Both the position numbers and the translations under genes were made by a program. DNA of 53,253 bases from NCBI GenBank assembly GCA_036011305.1, contig DASCNA010000083.1, forward strand, positions 1-53,253. Direction: 5' to 3'. The notes beneath the pieces were generated by a model, which searched no databases, was not told the origin of the DNA, and saw only the letters and a program-made list of their open reading frames with translations. This document shows, piece by piece, positions 27,021 to 35,272 of this stretch (positions within the stretch are counted from its first letter, which is position 1; each line of letters opens with the position of its first letter). Source of the DNA: DASCNA01 sp036011305 (GTDB lineage Bacteria; Verrucomicrobiota; Lentisphaeria; Victivallales; GWF2-38-69).

Positions 27021-27969
27021 TATTTTTTGCTTTCCAATTTAGTGTATAATAAGGTGTAGACTTAGCATTGAAACTTATTTTGTAATCACCACGATTTGGT
27101 GAATTTATTCCTACAAAGTCTATTCTTCTTAATCCGAGTTCCATAGATTTTTTTATTTGTTGGTATAGAACAAAGGTACCAACCCCGAATTTTCGGTATG
27201 CTGGATTATTAGCGCCTATTAAATAATAAGCACATTTATTGTCGAATAGAAATAGTGATGCGGACATAGGGGTGTTATTTTTATCTTTACATATCAAAAG
27301 TCTTCCATACCCTTTTTTCAGAGAATCCGCAGCAAGTTCTGTAGTTAATTTTTTTTCTCTGATGTTTCGAGTAATACCCTGTCTTTTAAATGTCATATCA
27401 TGAAGTTGATCCAAGGTTTTAATATCTTCTGTTTCTTCAACGTGAAAACCTTCTTTTATTGCTTTTCTATATTCTTGTCTTCTGACTGTCCTTGAATTTG
27501 AAAGAATCTCATCAAAAGTATTTATCTTTGAAATATCTAATATCCCTGTATACCTTAATTGCATATTGAATTGTCCATCTTCAGGGGTATGATAATGGAA
27601 CCATTGAAAGGCTCTGATATCCTTAAATGAATAATGCAAGGGGAAAGATAAACTTGTATATTTCTTTTCTAATTCCTCAAGAGAAAAGTTAATAAGCTCA
27701 AGTTCTTTTTTCGTCTTTTTATGTTCTAGGAGCGTGGAAAACAGTTCAGAATAAAGCATACCTTGATACAAGAATGTACTTGTAGGCTCTTTAGTAATAG
27801 GTATACCAAGAATGATATTTTTATTTGCCATAACGAAATATAAGTCATATTCCTTGTTCCATATGTCTAAAAATTCTGTCTTGCAAAAGATATTACCTTG
27901 TGGTGAATTATCTACAAAATAATTCCATCTTTTTTTATTCATGCATTGGATTAATTGGTACTTGGTCAT
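27007..27969 (-). CDS. FemAB/GNAT-like acyltransferase
   Basis: 320 aa protein with a FemAB-like GNAT fold (Acetyltransf_6). RTVRRQEYRKAIKEGFHVEE in the middle and SASLFLFDNKCAYYLIGANN, then KFGVGTFVLYQQIKKSMELG and RRIDFVGINSPNRGDYKISF near the end are typical of the group. Family members transfer acyl or aminoacyl groups to peptidoglycan bridges or to amino sugars in glycan loci. Here it may N-acylate an amino sugar, since several sugar aminotransferases are present. The start ATG overlaps the stop of the ORF before it (ATGA). Confidence 0.75.
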   Translation of the reverse strand: MTKYQLIQCMNKKRWNYFVDNSPQGNIFCKTEFLDIWNKEYDLYFVMANKNIILGIPITKEPTSTFLYQGMLYSELFSTLLEHKKTKKELELINFSLEELEKKYTSLSFPLHYSFKDIRAFQWFHYHTPEDGQFNMQLRYTGILDISKINTFDEILSNSRTVRRQEYRKAIKEGFHVEETEDIKTLDQLHDMTFKRQGITRNIREKKLTTELAADSLKKGYGRLLICKDKNNTPMSASLFLFDNKCAYYLIGANNPAYRKFGVGTFVLYQQIKKSMELGLRRIDFVGINSPNRGDYKISFNAKSTPYYTLNWKAKNNEIS

Positions 27970-28190
27970 GTGTTACTTTCTTTTATAGAATAAAGGGTAT
28001 GAATTATATATAATGAACGAGGGTCAATTGTATCGGAACTAATATTTATAATCAAAATTATGCCTAAGTTTCTCTTGATCGAATTCTGAATGTAAGCAAA
28101 ATATTTATTGGTAAATATTTTTCCTCGGTCTTTTCTAATTGAGCTTCTCGTATTTTTTCCTCTTTCTTCAAGAGGTATTTTGGATATCAT
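27966..28190 (-). CDS. unrecognised small ORF (possible remnant)
   Basis: A 74-codon frame from the ATG at 28190, which has AAGG 8 nt before it. The protein is basic at the start (MISKIPLEERGKNTRSS) and hydrophobic in the middle (LGIILIINISS). I recognise no family. Its TGA overlaps the ATG of the FemAB-like gene. A second frame at this place starts with an ATGA overlap of the upstream fragment (MTKLEGKKNDIQ) and stops after 15 codons. The stretch may be a decayed gene that still couples translation, or a real small protein. Confidence 0.25.
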   Translation of the reverse strand: MISKIPLEERGKNTRSSIRKDRGKIFTNKYFAYIQNSIKRNLGIILIINISSDTIDPRSLYIIHTLYSIKESNT

Positions 28191-28211
28191 TTTTTTTACC
28201 TTCAAGTTTTG

Positions 28212-28574
28212 TCATAATTCTTTCCTATTAGTCCAAACTTTCTCAAAAGCACTTACAACATCATCCATATCTTTTTTCTCCATGCCTGGTCTCATAAGTT
28301 CATGTGATATAAGCTTATTATAATGCATATCTTCTGTTACCGGACATATACCTCTATTATAATTTGTATTGGTAGATAAGTTAAAAGGATAACCACCTTT
28401 TCCAAAAGCAATTTGTTCTTGATATATAGGAAGTAAATACAATGGTTTAACATACCCACAGCCCATTAATACAGGAGAATCTTCTCTCAGTAACGTATTA
28501 GGCAGCTCTGCCTTTACAGCATCTATGAATTTATTTCTATGAATTCCATTCGTTAATTTTGAATCAAAAATCAA
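28212..28574 (-). pseudogene. C-terminal fragment of a DegT/DnrJ/EryC1 aminotransferase
   Basis: 120 codons that match only the last third of a sugar aminotransferase. RNKFIDAVKAELP, then GCGYVKPLYLLPIYQEQIAF, RGICPVTEDMH and DDVVSAFEKVW align with HLLPMYQKKIAYG, KGICPVAEDLN and EDIIKAFQKVW of the intact aminotransferase gene at 29643-30935. The PLP domain and lysine are absent. The only start nearby is TTG at 28574. The frame stays open about 9 codons further into the 3' end of the previous gene, reading HYGSPLIFDSKL, which still resembles the family, so the break lies there. The sequence differs clearly from the intact copy, so it is the relic of another paralogue. Confidence 0.8.
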
Positions 28575-28578
28575 TGGG

Positions 28579-29637
28579 CTACCGTAATGGAAATAAGTTA
28601 ATTAGATTTTTTAGTTCGATCCAAATATTTTCTTTACCATTGATTGGGATAGAGACTTTAGATTCTTCATTATGGGAAAGTTTCTTATTCAAAGTATCGG
28701 GTAATATTGCAGGATCAGTAATCCTATTTTCTTCAAGGTATGGTATTATATTTCTATTTTCGCGTAAATCTCGTCTGTTAAAATTCATACTTATTATTGG
28801 TTTATTTAGAAATAAAGCTTTTATAAGAAATACAGAAGTTATTCCAATTACTACATCACTTATAAGAATAGACTCAGCTTCATTAATTTCTTTAGGACAT
28901 AAGGTCACTTTATGATCAATGTTTTTTTTATATAAATAACGGGAGAATTTATCCCTATCCTGTCTTGGATGCAGTCGAATAACTAAATGAGTCTTTTGAT
29001 TTATTTTATTTATACTATTTACGACTTGACTAGTAATATCATATTCATCGTATTCTAGATCTTCATTCCTAAAATCAATTGATAGTGGTTCTAAAGCCAG
29101 TAAAATAACTTTTTCAGTGTCCGTATGTGATATTCTTTTTTTTAGCCATACTTTTCTTGCATCGCTAATTTCTTTTGCGCTCTCTTCAATTGATTCAATT
29201 CCAGGATGCCCCACTATTTTTATAATTTTATTACTTGCGCCACATTCAATGAGTTTAGACTTTGCGTATTCATCCATAACAAAAATATTACTGGGGAAAA
29301 CAAGTTTTCTATTGGGTAAAGTGAAATGTTTGGAGTAATTAGTCCAGTGATCAAATGTAAACACACTGGTTATTCCAAGCATGTTAAGTTTAAGAATAAG
29401 TTCTGCTGTTTTACATGTATTCATCTGGGAACTGAGTATTACAATATCATTTGAGCCTATTATCGTTAGCATCGACTCTATATTTATATAATAGATATCT
29501 TTCTTCTCTAAATATGATTTAGCATAGCCATCAGCAACCCAGATACATTTTACATTTCTTGGAGCAGAATTAATAATTGGTATAATTATTGAGACAGATC
29601 CTGGATCTACAGAATAGAAATAAATATTGTGGGGCAT
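28579..29637 (-). CDS. GT-B-like putative glycosyltransferase with HP motif
   Basis: 352 aa protein of likely GT-B fold, without a clear family name. The second half contains KVILLALEPLSID, then HLVIRLHPRQDRDKFSRYL with an HP motif, and ILISDVVIGITSVFLIKALFLNKPII with a GITS loop, as in capsule synthesis and polysialyltransferase-like enzymes. The first half has two Rossmann-like stretches (KCIWVADGYAKSYL, DIVILSSQMNTC). It lies 5 nt after the aminotransferase gene, three genes beyond PseF, so it is a candidate for a CMP-pseudaminate-using transferase. Tentative. Confidence 0.5.
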   Translation of the reverse strand: MPHNIYFYSVDPGSVSIIIPIINSAPRNVKCIWVADGYAKSYLEKKDIYYINIESMLTIIGSNDIVILSSQMNTCKTAELILKLNMLGITSVFTFDHWTNYSKHFTLPNRKLVFPSNIFVMDEYAKSKLIECGASNKIIKIVGHPGIESIEESAKEISDARKVWLKKRISHTDTEKVILLALEPLSIDFRNEDLEYDEYDITSQVVNSINKINQKTHLVIRLHPRQDRDKFSRYLYKKNIDHKVTLCPKEINEAESILISDVVIGITSVFLIKALFLNKPIISMNFNRRDLRENRNIIPYLEENRITDPAILPDTLNKKLSHNEESKVSIPINGKENIWIELKNLINLFPLR

Positions 29638-29642
29638 AATAC

Positions 29643-30935
29643 TTAATTCTCACTTAATTCTGTTAGATTCATCCAAACCTTTTGGAAGGCTTTTATTATA
29701 TCTTCAATATCTCTATCTGAGAAATCATATGTGCAAATCCCAATTCCAAAATATCTATTTTCATTTAAATCTTCTGCTACAGGACAAATTCCTTTATCAT
29801 AAGAAACCTTCCCTCTGTAAATATTGGATTTCCAAGGATATCCATTGCTACCATATGCTATTTTTTTTTGATACATAGGAAGGAGATGTATATTTGTATA
29901 ATTTTTCCCGATAGGAATACCTTCCGCAATCAAAGCATTAAAAATTGTATCCTTTGAATAACCTAACTTTTTACAATCTACAATAATTGGATAAACATAA
30001 TATACATGAGTACAGTCTTTTTTGACAACTGGAGGTCTTAAATGTTTGAAACAGCCTAGTCCTTCGGATAATCTTTCAGCCTGATTTACTTTTGCAGAAA
30101 CAAGTCTATCAATTTTCTTAAATTGCTCTATTCCAATTGCGGATTCAATTTCACCTAATCTGAAATTAAAGCCGATCATATTTGACAAGTCTGCCGTTCC
30201 CTTTCCTTCTACTACAGCTTCAGCATGATTCCTAATCATCTGTATTTTCTCGGCATAATTTGAATTATTTGTCAGGCATATTCCACCTTCTCCAGTATGA
30301 ATATGCTTGTGGTAATTCAAGCTTAAAATCCCAATATCAGCTACAGTCCCCGCGTATTTTCCTTTGTATAACGCTGTAGGTGATTGTGCAGAATCTTCTA
30401 AAACAGTTAAATTATATTTTTTTGCTATTTTCATTATTTCATCAAGTTGCGCAGGATGTCCAAATATATCCGGCACAATAATAGCTTTAGTATGTTTAGT
30501 AATATTTGCCATTACAGACTTTGGATCTAAATTAAAAGTTTCCTCCTCAATATCAGCAAAAACAGGGATAGCATTCCACCATATAATAGAGGTTGCAGAT
30601 GCGCACATTGTCCATGGACTTACAATAACTTCATCCCCTGGCGCAATACCAATCGCTCCTATTGCTGCAATCAAAGCAGAAGTCGCTGAATTCAGTGTAA
30701 TTGCATGTTTTACTTTAAAACGCTTCTCTAGCATACGTTCAAATTCATTAACTTTTGCACCACCATAAAATCCTCCCACACCAGGGATATCTACCCATGC
30801 CCCAATATACTGGGAGAGTTCACCGGATTTCATGACTTCCATGACAGCATGATTTTCTTCCTCTCCTATAGGATTATATCGTTTAAAGGACCTCTTTATA
30901 GATTTATTTCCCCCTTTTATTGCAAGATTTGGCAT
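29643..30935 (-). CDS. DegT/DnrJ/EryC1 sugar aminotransferase
   Basis: 430 aa PLP-dependent aminotransferase. The N-terminal leader GGNKSIKRSFKRYNPIGEEE is typical of a branch longer than PseC. LNSATSALIAAIGAIG binds phosphate, VLEDSAQSPTA holds the PLP aspartate, and K210 in NYHKHIHTGEGG is the Schiff-base lysine. It directly follows a Gfo/Idh oxidoreductase gene, a pairing used in the WlbA/WlbC type of pathway, where a sugar hydroxyl is oxidised and then transaminated. A TAGGT ribosome site precedes the ATG. Product sugar unknown. Confidence 0.86.
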   Translation of the reverse strand: MPNLAIKGGNKSIKRSFKRYNPIGEEENHAVMEVMKSGELSQYIGAWVDIPGVGGFYGGAKVNEFERMLEKRFKVKHAITLNSATSALIAAIGAIGIAPGDEVIVSPWTMCASATSIIWWNAIPVFADIEEETFNLDPKSVMANITKHTKAIIVPDIFGHPAQLDEIMKIAKKYNLTVLEDSAQSPTALYKGKYAGTVADIGILSLNYHKHIHTGEGGICLTNNSNYAEKIQMIRNHAEAVVEGKGTADLSNMIGFNFRLGEIESAIGIEQFKKIDRLVSAKVNQAERLSEGLGCFKHLRPPVVKKDCTHVYYVYPIIVDCKKLGYSKDTIFNALIAEGIPIGKNYTNIHLLPMYQKKIAYGSNGYPWKSNIYRGKVSYDKGICPVAEDLNENRYFGIGICTYDFSDRDIEDIIKAFQKVWMNLTELSEN

Positions 30936-30946
30936 ATTAATTTTAC

Positions 30947-31945
30947 CTATAATAATTTTTTTATTTTATCTAGAACATTCATAGTTTGAATTGCTGTATT
31001 TCCATCAGAGACTAAAGGAATCTTTTGCCTTAGATTATTGGCTAACTGCTCAAAAGCATAAAATTGTGATCTTCTAAAGTCTGTTTTAATATTTTTCCCT
31101 TGACTACTTAAAATGGTATAATTTTCATATTGTGGATCTTCTTCTGTTAAGAAATATTCTATCTTGCCTTTTCCGTATTTGATTATGCCTTTTGTAGCAA
31201 GCAATTCAAATTTATTATGTTCGAAATATTCATGCCGTCCGGATAAAAAAGTAATGCGAATGTCACCAAATTCAATATTGAAGTCAGGTTCTGGGTCATT
31301 TCCATTCCAACATCTACCCTTATTAATAATGTTTATTTTTGTAGCATTACCGAAGAAATATATCAAAAGATCAATGAAATGTGAGGCATTATTAAATAAT
31401 CCCTTTGTGTACCAAACTCTACCTTTATAAATATCACCGAAAACTCCTTCAGAAATCATATTTTTAAGTTTGTTTGTTCCTGGTTCGAATCTGCGTAGAT
31501 AGTTCACTAGCAACACGCAACCGTTCTCTCTTGCCAAGTTAATCATTTTTTTTGCTTTGGATAGTGAATCAGCTATAGGTTTTTCACAAACGATAGCCTT
31601 CGGAGTATATGATATGATTTTATTGAATATATCAAAGTGAATTTTAGTAGGAACTGCAATTGATATTACATCGGGTTTTTGTTCAATCATTAGTTCGTTT
31701 AAACAATCAAATGATCTTACTTTAAACTTTTGTTCAAATCTTTTTCTATTATGTTTATTTAAATCAACCCCCCCAAGCAAATCATATGATTCATTATAAT
31801 AATATGCTGTTGCATGAGTTAATATTATAGAGTCGTCAGTAGAACTATAATCATAACCCTGAGCAATATTACCCAAGCCAATGACAGCTGCAGTAAATTG
31901 TTTTTCAGTCTTCTTTTCAGTAGATTTAGTATTTAATGAACTCAA
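30947..31945 (-). CDS. Gfo/Idh/MocA-family sugar oxidoreductase
   Basis: 332 aa NAD(P)-dependent oxidoreductase. TAAVIGLGNIAQGYDYSS is the dinucleotide-binding loop, KAIVCEKPIADSLSKAK the conserved EKP motif, and the substrate domain contains NASHFIDLLIYFFG with the usual H. No ATG precedes the fold; the start is probably TTG at 31945, with AGAGG 6 nt before it inside the end of the pseF gene, which it overlaps by 4 nt. It likely oxidises a sugar hydroxyl for the adjacent aminotransferase. An alternative is a simple keto-reductase. Confidence 0.83.
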   Translation of the reverse strand: MSSLNTKSTEKKTEKQFTAAVIGLGNIAQGYDYSSTDDSIILTHATAYYYNESYDLLGGVDLNKHNRKRFEQKFKVRSFDCLNELMIEQKPDVISIAVPTKIHFDIFNKIISYTPKAIVCEKPIADSLSKAKKMINLARENGCVLLVNYLRRFEPGTNKLKNMISEGVFGDIYKGRVWYTKGLFNNASHFIDLLIYFFGNATKINIINKGRCWNGNDPEPDFNIEFGDIRITFLSGRHEYFEHNKFELLATKGIIKYGKGKIEYFLTEEDPQYENYTILSSQGKNIKTDFRRSQFYAFEQLANNLRQKIPLVSDGNTAIQTMNVLDKIKKLL

Positions 31946-32634
31946 AGTATGCCTCTTTGTTTACAAGTTCTATATAACAATTCTGCAGTCTCCCAATCCT
32001 CAGGGGTGTCAATGTCATTGACTAAGAATCTTGGTATTATAATTGGGCTTGGGCATTTGAATGCTCCATTATGTTTCATGAGTTTTTCTGCGTCAAGCCA
32101 ATAAAATTGTCCTGCATCATGATAAGTCTCAGGTAAATCCTGAGATCGAGTTAATTCATGTTCAGACCAAACAAATTCAAGAAGATTATTTTCTATTTTT
32201 AGAGCTCTGAATATAGGATAAGGAAAAGTAGTCACAGGAAAAACAGTTTCAATGTTCTCTTTCGTAATTAAATTATAACCACTTATCAAATCAGATATTC
32301 GGATAAATGGTGCTGTTGCATAAATACAACAAACATAATCAACTGTTCCTAAATTCATATTAACCCAATTTACTGCATGTCTTACTACCGGTGCTGTTGG
32401 TGTTTCATCGTCAGATAAGTTCTTTGGTCTCATAAACGGAACTTCGGCATCGAATTTTTTTGAAATTTCTGCTATTTCATTTGAGTCAGTAGAGACTATT
32501 ATTTTGTCAAAAAGATTTGATTTGATTGCAGCTTCTATTGAATATTGTATTATAGGTTTATGTGCAAAAATTTTAATGTTTTTACCAGGTATTCTTTTAC
32601 TTCCGCCTCTGGCTGGAATTACTGCTATGTTCAT
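31942..32634 (-). CDS. pseF: pseudaminic acid cytidylyltransferase (CMP-Pse synthetase)
   Basis: CMP-nonulosonate synthetase of about 230 aa. It starts MNIAVIPARGGSKRIPGKNI, with the CTP-binding RGGSKRIPxKN motif. LFDKIIVSTDSNEIAEIS, CIYATAPFIRISDLI and YHDAGQFYWLDAEKL fit PseF rather than NeuA. I place the start at 32634 because AGAGG lies 6 nt before that ATG, whereas it touches the ATG at 32640. It activates pseudaminic acid from PseI with CTP. It is separated by about 6 kb from pseB/C/I/G, and a decayed second copy of the same gene remains in the ordinary place next to pseC. Confidence 0.87.
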   Translation of the reverse strand: MNIAVIPARGGSKRIPGKNIKIFAHKPIIQYSIEAAIKSNLFDKIIVSTDSNEIAEISKKFDAEVPFMRPKNLSDDETPTAPVVRHAVNWVNMNLGTVDYVCCIYATAPFIRISDLISGYNLITKENIETVFPVTTFPYPIFRALKIENNLLEFVWSEHELTRSQDLPETYHDAGQFYWLDAEKLMKHNGAFKCPSPIIIPRFLVNDIDTPEDWETAELLYRTCKQRGIL

Positions 32635-32815
32635 AGACATCCTCTATTAATGTTATAATTGTTTTTAAATTTGTTTTATACACTTAGACCTATCAAATAT
32701 CAGATTGTCATCTCTGTATTAGGCATATATAACTGAAAAGGTCTGTACTAATTTGATTCATATTTTCAAACTGTGACTATATATGTAGAAATCATTATTA
32801 GAAAAGTATTTTTTG

Positions 32816-33505
32816 TTAAATGCTTTCTTTAATAATATCTACACCCAGTTCAGCAATTGGATCTAGAACTGAAAGGTGTGAAATGAATTTTCCATTACCT
32901 GTTTGCTTATATACCGGATGTTTCCAATCCTGATATTCAATTTTAATTTCATTTTTAAAAAACAAAGGTTTTTGTTCATCTAAATATACACTAGAACCAA
33001 CTGGACTTAGGTAACAGTCCACATTAAGTTTTCTGCAAATATTTAAAATATATTCTCCCTTCGTTCCTGATAAACTAAGGTCCGAAGCAAGTATAAAGTC
33101 TGTTTTTAAATCCAACAGTTGGCATAATAACCTTATTCCATAAATGTTTAATTCAGACAGCTTATTGTTTTTATGTGTAAGAATTTTTTCAGCAATTGAG
33201 TATATTTCGGAAAAAAATGGGGATTTACCCAAACTTCTTTTAATTGAATTCATATGCTTGATTGTCCAATTAAATTGATCCAAAGATATTTCTATTTCAT
33301 TCAATGGTGTATTTCTGGAATGCTTCTTAAGAGGTACACTCAACCAATAAGGTTCATTATTGCTTCCTTTAAGTCGGTTTCTATATTGCCACCCACGGCC
33401 AAATTGCACATTGTCTAAAAATACAAATGTGTCAACCGATTTAATTAATTGAAAATATCCCAACCATGGCAAATAAGTTGGTTGCATTATAGCAATTGTT
33501 TTCAT
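32816..33505 (-). CDS. WbqC-family protein
   Basis: 229 aa protein starting MKTIAIMQPTYLPWLGYFQL, with FLDNVQFGRGWQYRNRLKG, the hallmark of the WbqC family (PF08889). Members occur in O-antigen and nonulosonic acid loci; their activity is not established, and a role in sugar modification or glycine/acyl transfer has been suggested. An AAGGT ribosome site lies about 10 nt before the ATG. It sits next to a methyltransferase and the pseF gene, which favours a role in tailoring the ulosonic acid. The function is not known. Confidence 0.85.
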   Translation of the reverse strand: MKTIAIMQPTYLPWLGYFQLIKSVDTFVFLDNVQFGRGWQYRNRLKGSNNEPYWLSVPLKKHSRNTPLNEIEISLDQFNWTIKHMNSIKRSLGKSPFFSEIYSIAEKILTHKNNKLSELNIYGIRLLCQLLDLKTDFILASDLSLSGTKGEYILNICRKLNVDCYLSPVGSSVYLDEQKPLFFKNEIKIEYQDWKHPVYKQTGNGKFISHLSVLDPIAELGVDIIKESI

Positions 33506-33567
33506 TTAATTTATACCTTATTAGTAGTCAAGAATCAAAGAGTAAACGAATGCCTTTAAAATTATAA

Positions 33568-34245
33568 TTATTTATTTTGCGCTACAGCTATCATAAATTC
33601 TAATGGACACTTCATTAAACGTTCTTTTACATTTCCAATTTCAATATTCATAAATTTTTCTTTTAATAAGAACTCTAAATATTTATCCGTATCAAAAAAG
33701 AACATTTTTGTACCATCTCTAAAATCAAAATCATTTATTTCGTATAAGTGGTTTTCTATTAACGTTGCCTTTTGTTTTATATCGTGAGTTTCTCCAACTG
33801 TACTTAAAAAAAGGTATCCTCCTTTTCTTAAGACTCTTGAGTATTCTTCGAAAGCTTTTGTTATTTCATCTAAACTCGTTTCATAATGAATTACATTTAC
33901 AGATAGTAAAATATCAAAGCTTTTATCTTCAAAAGGGAGAGAAGTATTATAACCATTTCTAATTGTTGTTTTATATCCTGATTTATCTAATATTTTTTGG
34001 GTTATATCAGCCATTTCTTCTGTTACTTCTGTCCCTGCACAGTCATATCCTAATTCTAGAAATGGTCTTAAATTATTACCAAAGCCACAACCAACATCTA
34101 ATATTCTCATATTGTTTTTTAGCTTAATCCGGTTATTTAAATAATCACCAAAAAAAACCTTTAGCATTGTTTCATTAGGCCATTTTGGATATTTTTCTTT
34201 AGTATTAGCAAAAGTCTCCCATTTTTTAAATTTCTCTGATTTCAT
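33568..34245 (-). CDS. class I SAM-dependent methyltransferase
   Basis: 225 aa methyltransferase. MRILDVGCGFGNNLRPFLE is motif I, GTEVTEEMADI the acidic strand, DKSFDILLSVNVIHYETSL motif IV and LRKGGYLFLST motif V. The start ATG has AAGGAA close before it. It lies inside the pseudaminic acid block, between the beta-propeller gene and the WbqC gene, so it may methylate Pse or a precursor. A general O-methyltransferase for another sugar is equally possible. Confidence 0.82.
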   Translation of the reverse strand: MKSEKFKKWETFANTKEKYPKWPNETMLKVFFGDYLNNRIKLKNNMRILDVGCGFGNNLRPFLELGYDCAGTEVTEEMADITQKILDKSGYKTTIRNGYNTSLPFEDKSFDILLSVNVIHYETSLDEITKAFEEYSRVLRKGGYLFLSTVGETHDIKQKATLIENHLYEINDFDFRDGTKMFFFDTDKYLEFLLKEKFMNIEIGNVKERLMKCPLEFMIAVAQNK

Positions 34246-34317
34246 TGTAATTTCCTTTATAAAATATTTATCTTGTAATAATTTAGTATTTTTATGTCAG
34301 ATTAGAGGAGTTGATTA

Positions 34318-35241
34318 TTAATATTCAGCTTTAACTGCTAAACCGATTCCATCTGCCCCATAATTATCACCGTTGTAAAACATATACATTCTACCACAAT
34401 GTTTTATAACATTAGGGTATTCTATCATTTTAGAATCAAAAGAATTACTGGTAACATCGATTCCTGCTAAATTATCCATTCTTTTCCATTGAATACCATC
34501 AATGGATTCAGCATAACCCATTCTATAAAAAGGCAACTTAAAACTTTTATATGAAAACCACATTCTATAAATACCGTTATCATTTAATACACATGGCCTT
34601 GCAAGTGCGTTTTCATCACTATCTATAAAGTCTATTGCAATTACTCCATCCCGTTTCCAGTTTATTCCGTCTAAAGATTCTGCATATTTGATATTGTATC
34701 TAGGAAGATCAGGATTTACCCATTCTACACAGGAAACATACCACATTCTCCAAATATCTTTTTCTTTCAGTACAAAAGGTGCTGTTTGAATAGAGAATGG
34801 TTCCGAATCTGTATTATTTAAAATAGGAGCTCTGGAATATCTTTTAAAAGTTTTTCCTTCATTTTCACTAATAGCCAATCCACCGATCAATCCCATTCGA
34901 ACAGATGAACTCCTTTTCCAGCCAATATAATAAAGATATTTTTTTCCTTGGTAATTTACAATTGATGATGGTGTTACACCACAATCATCAAAACAACCCA
35001 ATTTGCCATGAGTAAGTATAGGTTTTTCTGAATAACCTATTAATTCGATGCTTTCACCCACTATAATAATATCTGCATATCCTATTTGTGATCTGTTATC
35101 ATCATCCCGTCCGGAAAAATAAACACGAAAATTATTCTCCGAAATGTGATCTACTGTTGGAATCATAGTATGTGTTTTCATCCATGGTAAATTACTTTGA
35201 ACGTCAATGATTTTTCCTTTTTTTTCCCATTTATTTTTCAT
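34318..35241 (-). CDS. five-bladed beta-propeller protein, glycosidase-like (GH43/GH32-like fold)
   Basis: 307 aa protein with repeated blades: FRVYFSGRDDDNRSQIGYAD, then KYLYYIGWKRSSSVRMGLIG, then WRMWYVSCVEWVNPDLPRYN followed by IKYAESLDGINWKRDG, YRMWFSYKSFKLPFYRMGYA and MYMFYNGDNYGADGIGLAV. The W/M-Y repeat with 'YAES.DGI.WKR' is typical of GH43/GH130-like propellers found in glycan loci. No signal peptide is seen, so it would act in the cytoplasm. Its job next to PseG and the NeuD-like enzyme is unclear; it could be a hydrolase, phosphorylase or binding protein. Confidence 0.75.
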   Translation of the reverse strand: MKNKWEKKGKIIDVQSNLPWMKTHTMIPTVDHISENNFRVYFSGRDDDNRSQIGYADIIIVGESIELIGYSEKPILTHGKLGCFDDCGVTPSSIVNYQGKKYLYYIGWKRSSSVRMGLIGGLAISENEGKTFKRYSRAPILNNTDSEPFSIQTAPFVLKEKDIWRMWYVSCVEWVNPDLPRYNIKYAESLDGINWKRDGVIAIDFIDSDENALARPCVLNDNGIYRMWFSYKSFKLPFYRMGYAESIDGIQWKRMDNLAGIDVTSNSFDSKMIEYPNVIKHCGRMYMFYNGDNYGADGIGLAVKAEY

Positions 35242-35272
35242 TTTAAATCCACTTAATGTTTTAATACGTATT

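Noticed and set aside
27966..28205. Start of the small ORF at TTG 28205
   Set aside because: The ATG at 28190 has AAGG 8 nt before it, so if the ORF is real it starts there.
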